A stretch of DNA of 64,000 nt from Girardinichthys multiradiatus. Its lineage: Eukaryota; Chordata; Actinopteri; Cyprinodontiformes; Goodeidae. Below, piece after piece: positions 41,226 to 51,234 of the stretch. The notes under the pieces are model-generated. The model was not told where the DNA came from. It saw only the letters and a program-made list of their open reading frames with translations, and did not search any database. The position numbers and the translations under genes were made by a program. The stretch covers positions 8,494,001 through 8,558,000 of the forward strand of contig NC_061795.1 in the NCBI RefSeq assembly GCF_021462225.1, given 5' to 3'. How positions within the stretch are numbered: the first letter of the stretch is position 1; the number at the start of each line of letters is the position of its first letter.

Positions 41226-42793
41226 CAGGTCCTTCTCAAAATATTAGCATATTGTGATAAAGTTAATTATTTTCCATAATGTCATGATGAAAATTTAACA
41301 TTCATATATTTTAGATTCATTGCACACTAACTGAAATATTTCAGGTCTTTTATTGTCTTAATACGGATGATTTTGGCATACAGCTCATGAAAACCCAAAA
41401 TTCCTATTTTACAAAATTAGCATATTTAATCCGACCAATAAAAGAAAAGTGTTTTTAATACAAAAAACATCAACCTTCAAATAATCATGTACAGTTATGC
41501 ACTCAATACTTGGTCGGGAATCCTTTGGCAGAAATTACTGCTTCAATGCGGCTTGGCATGGAGGCAATCAGCCTGTGGCACTGCTGAGGTCTTATGGAGG
41601 CCCAGGATGCTTTGATAGCGGCCTTTAGCTCATCCAGAGTGTTGGGTCTTGAGTCTCTCAACGTTCTCTTCACAATATCCCACAGATTCTCTATGGGGTT
41701 CAGGTCAGGAGAGTTGGCAGGCCAATTGAGCACAGTGATACCATGGTCAGTAAACCATTTACCAGTGGTTTTGGCACTGCGAGCAGGTGCCAGGTCGTGC
41801 TGAAAAATGAAATCTTCATCTCCATAAAGCTTTTCAGCAGATGGAAGCATGAAGTGCTCCAAAATCTCCTGATAGCTAGCTGCATTGACCCTGCCCTTGA
41901 TAAAACACAGTGGACCAACACCAGCAGCTGACACGGCACCCCAGACCATCACTGACTGTGGGTACTTGACACTGGACTTCTGGCATTTTGGCATTTCCTT
42001 CTCCCCAGTCTTCCTCCAGACTCTGGCACCTTGATTTCTGAATGACATGCAGAATTTGCTTTCATCCGAAAAAAGTACTTTGGACCACTGAGCAACAGTC
42101 CATTGCTGCTTCTCTGTAGCCCAGGTCTGGGGAATGCGGCACCTGTAGCCCATTTCCTGCACACACCTGTGCACGGTGGCTCTGGATGTTTCTACTCCAG
42201 ACTCAGTCCACTGCTTCCGCAGGTCCCCCAAGGTCTGGAATCGGCCCTTCTCCAAAATCTTCCTTAGGGTCCTGTCACCTCTTCTCGTTGTGCAGCGTTT
42301 TCTGCCACACTTTTTCCTTCCCACAGACTTCCCACTGAGGTGCCTTGATACAGCACTCTGGGAACAGCCTATTCGTTCTGAAATTTCTTTCTGTGTCTTA
42401 CCCTCTTGCTTGAGGGTGTCAATAGTGGCCTTCTGGACAGCAGTCAGGTCGGCAGTCTTACCCATGATTGGGGTTTTGAGTGATGAACCAGGCTGGGAGT
42501 TTTAAAGGCCCCAGGAATCTTTTGCAGGTGTTTAGAGTTAACTCGTTGATTAAGATGATTTGGTTCATAGCTCGTTTAGAGACCCTTTTAATGATATGCT
42601 AATTTTGTGAGATAGAAATTTTGGGTTTTCATGAGCTGTATGCCAAAATCATCCGTATTAAGACAATGAAATACCTGAAATATTTCAGTTAGTGTGCAAT
42701 GAATCTAAAATATATGAATGTTAAATTTTCATCATGACATTATGGAAAATAACGAACTTTATCAAAATATGCTAATATTTTGAGAAGGACCTG
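41226..42793 (-). mobile_element. Tc1 DD34E transposon, family 2 copy 1
   Basis: 1568 bp between TA duplications (41224-41225 and 42794-42795). The inverted ends are long and read CAGGTCCTTCTCAAAATATT, with matching subterminal repeats containing TGAAATATTTCAG. A sister copy lies at 56535-58144. Confidence 0.93.
41503..42465 (-). CDS. Tc1 DD34E transposase with in-frame deletion
   Basis: A 320-codon open frame. The paired-type helix-turn-helix (EISERIGCSQSAVSRHLSG) and a basic hinge (GRKKCGRKRCTTRRG) precede the DDE domain. The triad is complete: D134 in FSDES, D224 in QHDLAP and E259 in NPIENLW, with 34 residues between the last two. Against the sister copy, 14 residues (VKPLLNQKQWQKRL) are missing after IPQ113. 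These connect the DNA-binding and catalytic domains, so activity is doubtful even though the frame is open. The start follows the usual MGKTADLT N-terminus of this family. Confidence 0.9.
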   Translation of the reverse strand: MGKTADLTAVQKATIDTLKQEGKTQKEISERIGCSQSAVSRHLSGKSVGRKKCGRKRCTTRRGDRTLRKILEKGRFQTLGDLRKQWTESGVETSRATVHRCVQEMGYRCRIPQTWATEKQQWTVAQWSKVLFSDESKFCMSFRNQGARVWRKTGEKEMPKCQKSSVKYPQSVMVWGAVSAAGVGPLCFIKGRVNAASYQEILEHFMLPSAEKLYGDEDFIFQHDLAPARSAKTTGKWFTDHGITVLNWPANSPDLNPIENLWDIVKRTLRDSRPNTLDELKAAIKASWASIRPQQCHRLIASMPSRIEAVISAKGFPTKY

Positions 42794-43644
42794 TAAATAC
42801 ACTGACCAGCCTTGGATCACAAAAGTATTATAAAATTTAAGTAAAAGGAAAAACACTCTGTACAGAAAGTTCTTAAGACTGAAAACCAAAGAATCAGAAA
42901 ATAAATACAAGACATGTCAAATTATGGATAATGTTTCAAAAGATTCCTGGTCATATAAGAAATTTAGCAACAAGCTAGCACTTTTTAGGATTATGAATCT
43001 GAGAATATTATAGATGCGTTTCAGGAGGACAATGTCATCACGCACGCTACCTTGCTACCGCCATGTTGAGTACCGAACGCTAAGCTCCGTGGCGCTTTCT
43101 CTCAGACCAGAATGGATCGTTCTCATTTAAATCCCCACGAACTTAAACGATACAATGAAAAAATCGCTGTTATTGGATGCGATCCATACGAAGTTCCTGC
43201 AGACTGTTTTCAACACCTTTCATCAACTGACAGGCTTCCAGATTTTTCCTTCCACGACTTATACATATATCTGATACACAACCCGTCTTCATACACCGGG
43301 GAAAGTCTGAAAGCTTTTAAAAGCACGGATGCCTATCGATATTTCACGGCTGGCTGGGTCATTGACCCGAAAATATGGTATCAGAAGAACAAAAAAATAT
43401 TCTTGTGTAAAGCAAAGGTAAGTCGTGTTCTACTGATCTTTATGCTTGATGTAAACAGCGGTTAACACTGTTAGCATTGCAAAGGGGTAAGCTAGGATCA
43501 TTTAAATCATCCACTGAAACATAGAGCAGGACTAATGAGCAATGTAAGAGTGATGTTAAGTTCCTAAATAAACAATTTTGAAATTTCAAGGGGTGGGTGA
43601 ACGAACATCAAGCTCCTGACTGTTGCAAAAAAAATCACGTAGGT

Positions 43645-43666
43645 GGGGGGGGGGGGGGGGGGGGGG
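43645..43666. repeat. 22-base G run
   Basis: An unbroken run of 22 G sits in the first intron of the transposon gene. The length may be inexact because such runs are hard to sequence. Confidence 0.8.
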
Positions 43667-44507
43667 TTCCGAGTACCTGAGGTTAATGTTGTACTTGTCC
43701 CAAGAAAGTTAAAGTCTCACACTCATCTTGATAAGTATTTTCTAGTTCTACTTTACTAATAGATCACATTCTTTAACTTCAGGTGAATCACTCTCAGGCC
43801 ATAAATGCCATACCCACACAACCCTGGGTTGTTGTCAGAGAGGATGGGACAGTGCTAATGGCTCACTGCACCTGTAAAGCAGGATTGGGTGAAGCATGCT
43901 CCCATGCAGCTGCACTGATGTATGCACTACTGGCAGCAGTCAATGTCAAAGATGGACAGTCCAGCACTCAGAAGGCCTGGGTCATTCCAGGCAAAACATC
44001 TCAAATCCAGTATGAGGAACTGAGCAAAATATCAATGACCAAGAAGAATAAATCAAAATCCACTGCACTGCCCAGCATTCCTGTCCCTTCAGAGGATGAA
44101 TACATGAGGTACTTCCAACAGCTGCACGAGTGTGATGTCCAGGAAGGAAATCCCAACGGAACGGCTATTTTGTCTGTCATCGCGGGTCACTCTGACAAAT
44201 ACATACCAAAGACTGTCCAACTGAACTTGCCACAACCTCTGACAAGTCTCTTCTCGAATGCAAGATTACAAGCAGATTTATCATCACTACTGGTAGAGAG
44301 TGAAAAGGTCTTTGATGATCTTCAGCTAACGGAAAAAGAGGTATGTACATTGGCTGTCTAATTCTTCACTAAATTTGTAAAGCACTTCCTTATTTTTTAT
44401 ATTATTGGTATACTCAATAAGATTACTACACTTTTGGTAAAAGCTTCTGGTAAATGCATATTGGGTAAGTACTGGTATTAAGTATACTATTTGTACTTTG
44501 CTTAACA

Positions 44508-44744
44508 CAAGGGTCCGCAACCTAAGGCTCCAAAGCCACAAGTGGCTTTTTGGATGTTCCACAGTGGGCCTTGGTAACAATGGCTAAAAATAAAAAAGAA
44601 CCAACTAATGTTTTCTTTTTTCCTGAAGACCTTTTTAAAAAAACGACTTTTTACTTAAAAGGTCATGTAACATTTGTGGCTCTAAACGAGTGTTATTTAG
44701 CTGGGCCGAGGGCAAATTTGGATCGTAAAGGTTGCAGACCCCTG
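44508..44744. mobile_element. 237-bp hAT MITE in an intron of the transposon gene
   Basis: The ends read CAAGGGTCCGCAACCT and AGGTTGCAGACCCCTG. GCTTAACA is duplicated exactly at 44500-44507 and 44745-44752. It lies between exons 2 and 3 of the SWIM/YqaJ gene. A related fragment is at 7070-7185. Confidence 0.9.
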
Positions 44745-46279
44745 GCTTAACACTAATATAAACAGATGTATCAACATTAAAAACTGCATTTAACTAACCT
44801 TCAGTGTTCAAAACATCTTGCAGTCATTTTTAGTAGAAAAGGCAACTAGAGAACAGTCAGCCAGCAAGGTGTGGTTTGAGCAAAGAGCAGGCAGAGTCAC
44901 AGCATCGGTCTTCCATGAGGCAGGCAGAACGGACAGTGCCATATCCTTGATTAAAAAGATTTGTTACCCTTGATCCTGTCAGGTTTCTACTGAGGCAGTG
45001 AGGTAAAGACAGAAGTGCATATGGAAAGGCTACATAACCAACCAGGTTTACCCAGGGTTGGTTTTTAATTAATTTTTAAGGGATATTGCAGAGTAAAAAA
45101 AGTTATTATCATTACACTTCAAAGACTTAAGTGATGCAAGCTCAAGATAAGATCCCAGTCCTAACACTTCCACTATTTAATTTCTGTTCTGTCGAAAAGT
45201 CAGGTAATTACAGAGTTAGATAATGTATACAATGTATAATTAGATCATGTTTGCATAACTGCTAATGCACAGGTTTTAGATGTGAAGTAGTATACTCTAG
45301 GTTGTGATTGTTGTAAGTAGGAGTCAATCTAATTCATGTGTAACATCATTTTTCTAGATGGGGAAATCTAAATGAGCCAGTAGCAAGGATACATTACATC
45401 AAAGCGTTGCAAGATCATCACACAGATTTCCAGGTGACAACAGCAGGCCTCATCATCAACACATCTTTGCCATGGATCGGTGCATCGCCAGATGGGATCA
45501 TTACATGTGTCTGCCATGGTAAAGGTGTGCTTGAAATAAAATGTCCCTTTACCCTCAAAAATAGCTCTCTTGCCAACAGCTGTAACACTGACACAAACTT
45601 CTGCAAATCACAAATACATGTCACAAGTTCAAGCCCACATGCATATTGCAGGTGTACAGTATTGTGACTTTGTTGTGTGGAGTCCCACTGAAATGTTTAT
45701 ACAACGCATTCAGTTTGATGACGTGTTCTTCAGTGAGACATACAGCAGAGTAATGCAGTTCATCAAAACTAGACTTCTGCCAGAACCTTTGGGAAAGTAC
45801 TACACGGTACCATGCACAGTGGTCTCCCCAATCTCAGAGAAACAGCCACATTCAGGATGCTACTGTGGTGAACCACAGGGAGCTCCAGAGGATGTAGTCA
45901 TCCGCGCATCAAAACTATGCAAGCGAGGACACTTTCACAGGTCTTGCTTGCAGATGACAAGGGTTCCAAAAGTGTGGAAATGTTATGAATGCAGGAAGAT
46001 AAAGCCAAACTGAGGAACTACACTGTTATGCAACAGACATTGTACAAAGCTAACATAACAAAAATATATTCAATAATATTTAGCCTAAGGTTTTGTTTCC
46101 TTTTGTTCTGATGCCAGAGTTTTCCACTTATAAACACGGTGTCATTCCAGTAATCCCACTTCGAGTTATTTTCCAACTAAGTCGAAATACCTTATTAAGG
46201 TACTGCAATTGTCTTGTGATCTTTTAAAGTTGTGTTTAACCTGCCTTCTTTATTCCCTATTGTTCTTATTCTAATAATA

Positions 46280-46541
46280 TGCTTGAAATAAAATCTACAC
46301 TGAGGAGAGGGACAAGCATAGATGAGGAGGGAAGAGTAGGAGAGGAAGGAAGGGAAGAAGAAGGGCAGTGGGAGAGGAGGGATATTCTAATTCCAATTCT
46401 GTTATTTTGATGTACTGTAACAAGATAATTGGAATTAGAATATTCAACCTCTCTTCCTGCCTCTCTCCTTCCCTTCCTTCCTCTCCTCCTTACTATCCTC
46501 TTTCCATCTCTTCTTTCAGTGTATATTTCATTTCAAGTAGA
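46280..46541. repeat. Polypurine/polypyrimidine hairpin
   Basis: The left arm (CTTGAAATAAAATCTACACTG, then about 90 purine-rich bases, then GATATTCTAATTCCAATT) is mirrored by the right arm (AATTGGAATTAGAATATTCAA, pyrimidine-rich, then CAGTGTATATTTCATTTCAAG). Copies of AATAAAATCTACA-type text followed by GAGGAGAGG occur at both 46288 and 46553. It lies between the two convergent genes, at the place where the rest of the transposase should be. Confidence 0.75.
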
Positions 46542-46765
46542 ACTACTGCAAATAAAATCTACATTGTGAGGAGAGGAAGATGAGGATGTGGGATGATTTT
46601 CTTGTCTTGTTTTTAATCCTGTCTTAATTTTGTGCGTTATTAAAATCACAATTGAAAAATGGTGACATGTTTCTCATGTTTCTCTTCAGTAGTAAACCTT
46701 TAAAACATTTAATATTGTAATAATGAAACAAGTATATTGTTTGATCAACAAAAGTCAGATTTATT

Positions 46766-48221
46766 TTAAAATGAAATACTTTGTGGGTTGGGATGTTTAA
46801 TTCTGCATGTCATTGTGAATATCTCAAAGCAGTCAATAATACTAGTGCAAGTTTTTAAGTTTTTTGTGTAACACATGGGAAGACTAATTAAAATCTAATC
46901 TCTGCTTGGCCACCTTATAATATTACACAACCGGAAATACATAACATTCAGTGTGTTGTTGAAAACCCTAGTAGCAGCTGATGTTGATGTATGAAAACAA
47001 TGACCTAGGAAAAAAAGTGGTAAATTCATTCTCAAGCGCATTAATGTTAGTAAAAACTGCTGAAAAGGTGACAAACATGACTTAACATTAAGTAATGGTG
47101 ATATAAAAGAGAATACAACAATCAATTTACAGTAAGAAGGCAGGCCAGTTAACTTATTGACTTTCTCATCTTTGCCTTGGAAACTTTCTTTACTGAATGT
47201 TAATGAATCTACTTCACCCTTGAGTTTACAGATTTCAGTCCTTCATCTCATACATTCTTCATTGAGTCTTTTAATTGTGACTTGGCAAGAAGCATTGGTA
47301 CAGGAACCATCCATCGCCAATCCAACCTCTTGTCTGTCCTCTGCTTTTCCTGTCTCTCCTCTGTCAGCATCAATCACTGCTCGTTTTCTTTTTAGAGCCT
47401 GAGTGTGTTCATACCTGGCCATCCTGCTGGTCATTGCCATCCACCTCCTGTCTGTCCTCTGCTTTTCCTGTCTCTCCTCTGTCAGCATCAATCACCGCTC
47501 TTTTTCTTTTTAGAGCCTGAGTGTGTTCAAACCTGGCCATTTGATAAATCCTCTTTCGTTTGTTTGGAGAACTTAGATGAGGAAATATTGTTGGCACGTA
47601 GTCTGGGCATAGTGGGTTTTGGCTTTTTGCACCTGATGAGACAAAGGTTTCAGTTAATGTAACTAGGTCTGTGTCCAAAGCAGCTACAATGAAGAAACCA
47701 GAGAAATGAAACATCTTGCTAGGTTAATCTAAGATCAGCACAATATATCATCAAGCTTATTAGCTTCTATTGCTGTATATTTTAGTCATTATGTTGCGTA
47801 AGTTCAATTGAATGGAATGTAAAAATACTACATTAATCTCAAAGATCCTGCTGTAGACAGATATCTAAGCTAACAACTGCAATCTCTGAAGCTAAATATT
47901 CAGATCTTCATATCAAATGCATTTGTTGCACACGGTGTCTAATCAGTTTCATTCTAATCACTTAATTGTCTGAAAAATATGTTCAAGACATTAAATCCAG
48001 TTGGCAGTAGCTTGAGCTAGCCCTCCTGACGTGCTTTGAAACTCACATGATACAAAATGTGCACTGCACAGACGGCTACTTGCACTCGGCGTCCAGTTAG
48101 CCCTCCTGATCGCTGACAGCCATCTCTGACGACGTTCTTCCTCTTTCGGTAAGCAATAAAAGGAAATATTTGGGTCACCTTTCTTATTATCACACCCAAC
48201 TGCACAACACACGGACGGCAT
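46766..48221 (-). pseudogene. THAP-domain DDE transposase (ISL2EU type), truncated after the first catalytic Asp
   Basis: Exon 1 (48221-48047) starts MPSVCCAVGCDNKKGD and holds the C2CH THAP finger, with Trp in QRWLSAI and C-x2-H in LCSAHF. It ends at a GTGAGT donor, phase 1. Exon 2 begins at 47632 and gives AKSQNPLCPDYVPTIFPH, then a basic coiled coil (RFEHTQALKRKR). A 118-bp tandem duplication alters the frame here. Further down, 47125-46895 gives HTSTSAATRVFNNTLNVMYF and WPSRD, a helix-turn-helix. A stop follows, then in the same frame PMCYTKNLK and IIDCFEIF with the first catalytic Asp. The frame ends at 46766; the second Asp and the Glu are absent. Confidence 0.75.
47325..47538. repeat. 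118-bp tandem duplication inside the transposase gene
   Basis: Segment 47325-47420 recurs at 47443-47538, offset 118 bp, with a few substitutions (for example CACTGCTCG versus CACCGCTCT). 118 is not a multiple of three, so it shifts the coding frame unless spliced out. A CCAG/GTATGA site at the inner junction could act as a donor. Confidence 0.85.
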
Positions 48222-50536
48222 CTTCGACGACCGGGGCACCAAAGAAGGTACTCAATATGGCGGCGGCTAGAGTTCGGTGAGCGTGTGACGTCAGCTGCAA
48301 GGCATCTATTTATTATTTAATATTAATATTTTTATATTTTATTTCGGTCTGTTAAGGGTTATCCAGTGAATACCAGCCCAGTAAGGCGATGGTATTAGGA
48401 CAAAATACAAAGGTGTGAGACGAGCTCTGACATTATTGAACAGCAAAACTCTGCACACACATGGAATGAATTCACACAATTTCTTAAAATACAAGAATGT
48501 ATTAACAAAAATAAGTCAACTCAAAGTCAAACATATTTCAATCAACAAACTCTTTACTATGCTAAAACAATCCAACTAAACTACCAAGCAGAATTAAAGA
48601 ATAACGAAGACTAATGGTTTATGTACAATATAAACAAGTTGATTAAAGATGATTGAAAACCATGACCAAAAGAGTGATGCGACATTACCATGTAATATTT
48701 ATGTTTGAGAACCAAGGATTATCTTGATGAATCTGGAAATGAAGTTAAGTTAGTCTTGGAACTAACTTAGGCAATAATCAGCATACCTTTAGGCCCCTAT
48801 AAACCCTTCACAATGCAAGATCAGGTAAAATATTATTTTAATAAAATAATGTTTTAAATACTGATCTGCTGAATAAAACCAACCTTCTGGATGACCATTT
48901 CTCAACGGTGTCTAATTAACTGCCTTTATTTATTAAAATAATATTTAAAGAAATATTATTAAGAGAATATTTTGGAAAAGAGCCACATCTTTCTGGAGAA
49001 ATGGGGCTTAATGGTGTTTACTTAGTTATTAAATTTAGTAAAATGATGTTAGGGACACGTTATTTACTGGATTGAAAACTAACCTTTCTGGGTAAATATT
49101 ATTTGGCAGCAAGCACGTGTCCTTAGCAGTTAGCAGTTGAAGCTAACAAAGGAGGCTGATAGCTTAGCACCAGAATCAAACACACACCTCTAAAAATACC
49201 GTCAATAAAAGGGTTAAAATGTATAAGGGCGGACAGTGCGTTTTTGCCGATCTTCTGTTTAAAATCACCCTTCAAGTAAAATTTGTCTGAACTTTAAAAA
49301 CATACAAACAAAGAACACAACCTGAGCACGTGTGCAGCAGATAACTTCATAAAAATGAAAAACGTTTAGATCATTTCAATCGAAATCCTTACTATTACCC
49401 TCTGCCCAAACACCGAACCTCATGAACCATGCTGAGGAGTTGTCCGGGCGACGACGAAGTTTGAAGAGAGCTCTGTGAACAATGGATTATCTTCCAGCTG
49501 ACCTCCGGAGCAGTGGCTGGGCGGCCGCTCTGTTGGCCGACCAAACTGCACGTTACCACGGTGATGCTGCTCCTGTTGTCCTTCTCTCAGGCAGGGAAAA
49601 CCACTTCACTCTGCTTGTAGAGGACTTCTCTGGGACAGTTTGCTTCTGCATGCCTCAGAGAGAAAGTAAGCAATGCTTATACCTTAATTTACCCCTTTTT
49701 ATGAATGAATACCGGGTTCTTTCAACAGTAATTCATCAGTGCTTAACTTAGTGCATATGATCGATGATCATATGACTCCCTTGGATCCAGTTTGAAGAGT
49801 TTGTCTGTTTGCCAGCAAAGTGACATTATCACGCTTCCCTCCCCTATCCCCATGATCACTGGCGTGGAAGAGATCGGCTTGTTGGAGAGGGGTGCTCTTA
49901 TACAGACAGTGGCATTATGGGAACTCTGCTGTTACAGTTTTCTTGGCTGTGCCAGAAGTAGGTTAATGCAATTTATTTTGAAAGTTCCAGAAACGTTTGT
50001 ACCGGAGTTTAATGTTGAAATCCATGGTTGGGTCCCAACACACTGCTGTTAACACACCAAACAATTCATGCTAATAGCTATCTATATCATCAATGGTACA
50101 CTGATAACCACTCTCTGCTGCAAAGTAAATATTTTACATGTTTTAATATGTTTATAACCACCTTTTTCTGTAAAGAGCATACTAATGTGGGTTTTATCTT
50201 CATTGTGAAAAATGGCTAACCTCACCTGAAGGAGGGCTGCTGCTGTCATGTTGCAGCTCAGTTATCTTCAAGCCAAATTAAGCAGCTTCTTCTCTGTAAA
50301 AGACCTCTTTCAGTGGTGTGATTTGAAAATCTGAATGAAAAGGGGTTGTGTTTTTAATGGACCCAGTTGGACTCTGGATTGTCACAAACCAAATCATGTT
50401 TATCTTTGAAGTGACCTGCAGTCACAAAGCTGCCAGCTCCCCATCTGTCCGTATGGCTAAAATCCATCTGTTTTCCATTTTTTATCTACTGGAAATCATT
50501 CACATGACAAAAGTGAACTGTTCTTCTTATATACAG

Positions 50537-50609
50537 GGGTGAAAGTAGTTTTAAATTCTTGCCGGTACTTAGGGGCCCTTTAGAGGGGGGCTGGGAAGGC
50601 ACTTGTGGC

Positions 50610-50653
<44 letters not shown>

Positions 50654-51234
50654 ATTAATTGCTACTCTCATCTGTGGCCCCCTCGAGATCTCTCTCTCTC
50701 AGGAAAGTCCAAACTCAAACTAATTAAAACATATCAATATTTTACTTTACTGTAGGCTGTCTGTATAAGGCAGAAATTAGAATCACTTGACAATGTAGAA
50801 TATATATATTTGTTTCAATTGTTAAAGAACTGCCATGTATGAAACGATAATAAACCATTTTCTGATGCATAACTTTTCATCTTCAGTTTCCGTCTTTTCT
50901 TTTGAACAAAGAAGTTATTATTCTCTGCATTGTGGTCAAGTTTTGATTTCATTTAAATAAAAAAACAACGGTTGTTTTTCGCAGTCTTTATTTAAAAGTC
51001 TGTAGATGGTAAGTGATTTATTGTTTGTCCTGTCCTAATGCAAGTGGCGTTTTTTTATGTCTGTGCACCACCTGTGTAAAGTCTCCCAGTCCATTAAATC
51101 GAACGCACCAATCTCCTTGGAAACCGTTCTGTTTTGGAGGTGAGCGCGCATACGCTCTCGTGTAGCGTATGTGAAATCTCTGGTCATAAGCGGTGTTTTC
51201 GAGCTGTACTGTGTTGTTGTAATTCAGCAAAATA
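50537..51234. other. Intron with (TA)n(TG)n microsatellite and a possible TE terminus
   Basis: CAGGGGTGAAAGTAGTTTT followed by TTGCCGGTACT near 50537-50572 resembles a hAT-type terminus, but no partner end was found. An alternating TA then TG repeat spans 50610-50653. No gene is seen. Confidence 0.4.

Larger units (their letters stand above)
43112..46013 (+). pseudogene. Transposon-borne SWIM zinc finger / YqaJ nuclease / PHD-like protein, four exons
   Basis: Exons are 43112-43417, 43783-44340, 44824-45002 and 45358-46013. Each junction has GT...AG and the phases agree (0, 0, 2), giving about 565 residues. Exon 2 holds a SWIM finger (CTCKAGLGEACSH). Exon 3 has WFEQRAGRVTASVFH, and exons 3-4 together give a STEAVRWG-to-NEPVAR junction. 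Exon 4 has SPDGII and LEIKCPF, the acidic and Lys residues of a YqaJ/lambda-exonuclease-type fold. A C-terminal Cys-rich finger reads CYCG, CKRGHFHRSC and CYEC. A TGA at 44971 and a frameshift near 45600 disable it. Its role in transposition is unknown; DNA processing is an inference. Confidence 0.78.
43012..48307. mobile_element. ISL2EU/PHIS-like DNA transposon with two convergent genes
   Basis: The ends read AGATGCGTTTCAG on the left and, inverted, AGATGCCTTGCAG on the right. A second matching block lies about 45 bp further in (CGCCATGTTGAGTACC and CGCCATATTGAGTACC). AT dinucleotides border it (43010-43011 and 48308-48309). A + strand SWIM-YqaJ-PHD gene and a - strand THAP-DDE transposase gene converge. 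This pair of proteins and a 2-bp duplication are what I recall for ISL2EU elements, a sister group of PIF/Harbinger. Both genes carry inactivating lesions. Confidence 0.78.
42983..50040. mobile_element. Solo LTR copy C, split by a 5.3 kb DNA transposon
   Basis: The left 29 bases (42983-43011, TTTTAGGATTATGAATCTGAG...) and the right part (48308-50040, ending GGTCCCAACA) together rebuild a solo LTR of about 1760 bp in the orientation of copy A. CACT flanks the whole block at 42979-42982 and 50041-50044. The first bases have decayed from TGTTGG to TTTTAGG. The interruption lies within the AT-rich start of the LTR. Confidence 0.8.
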
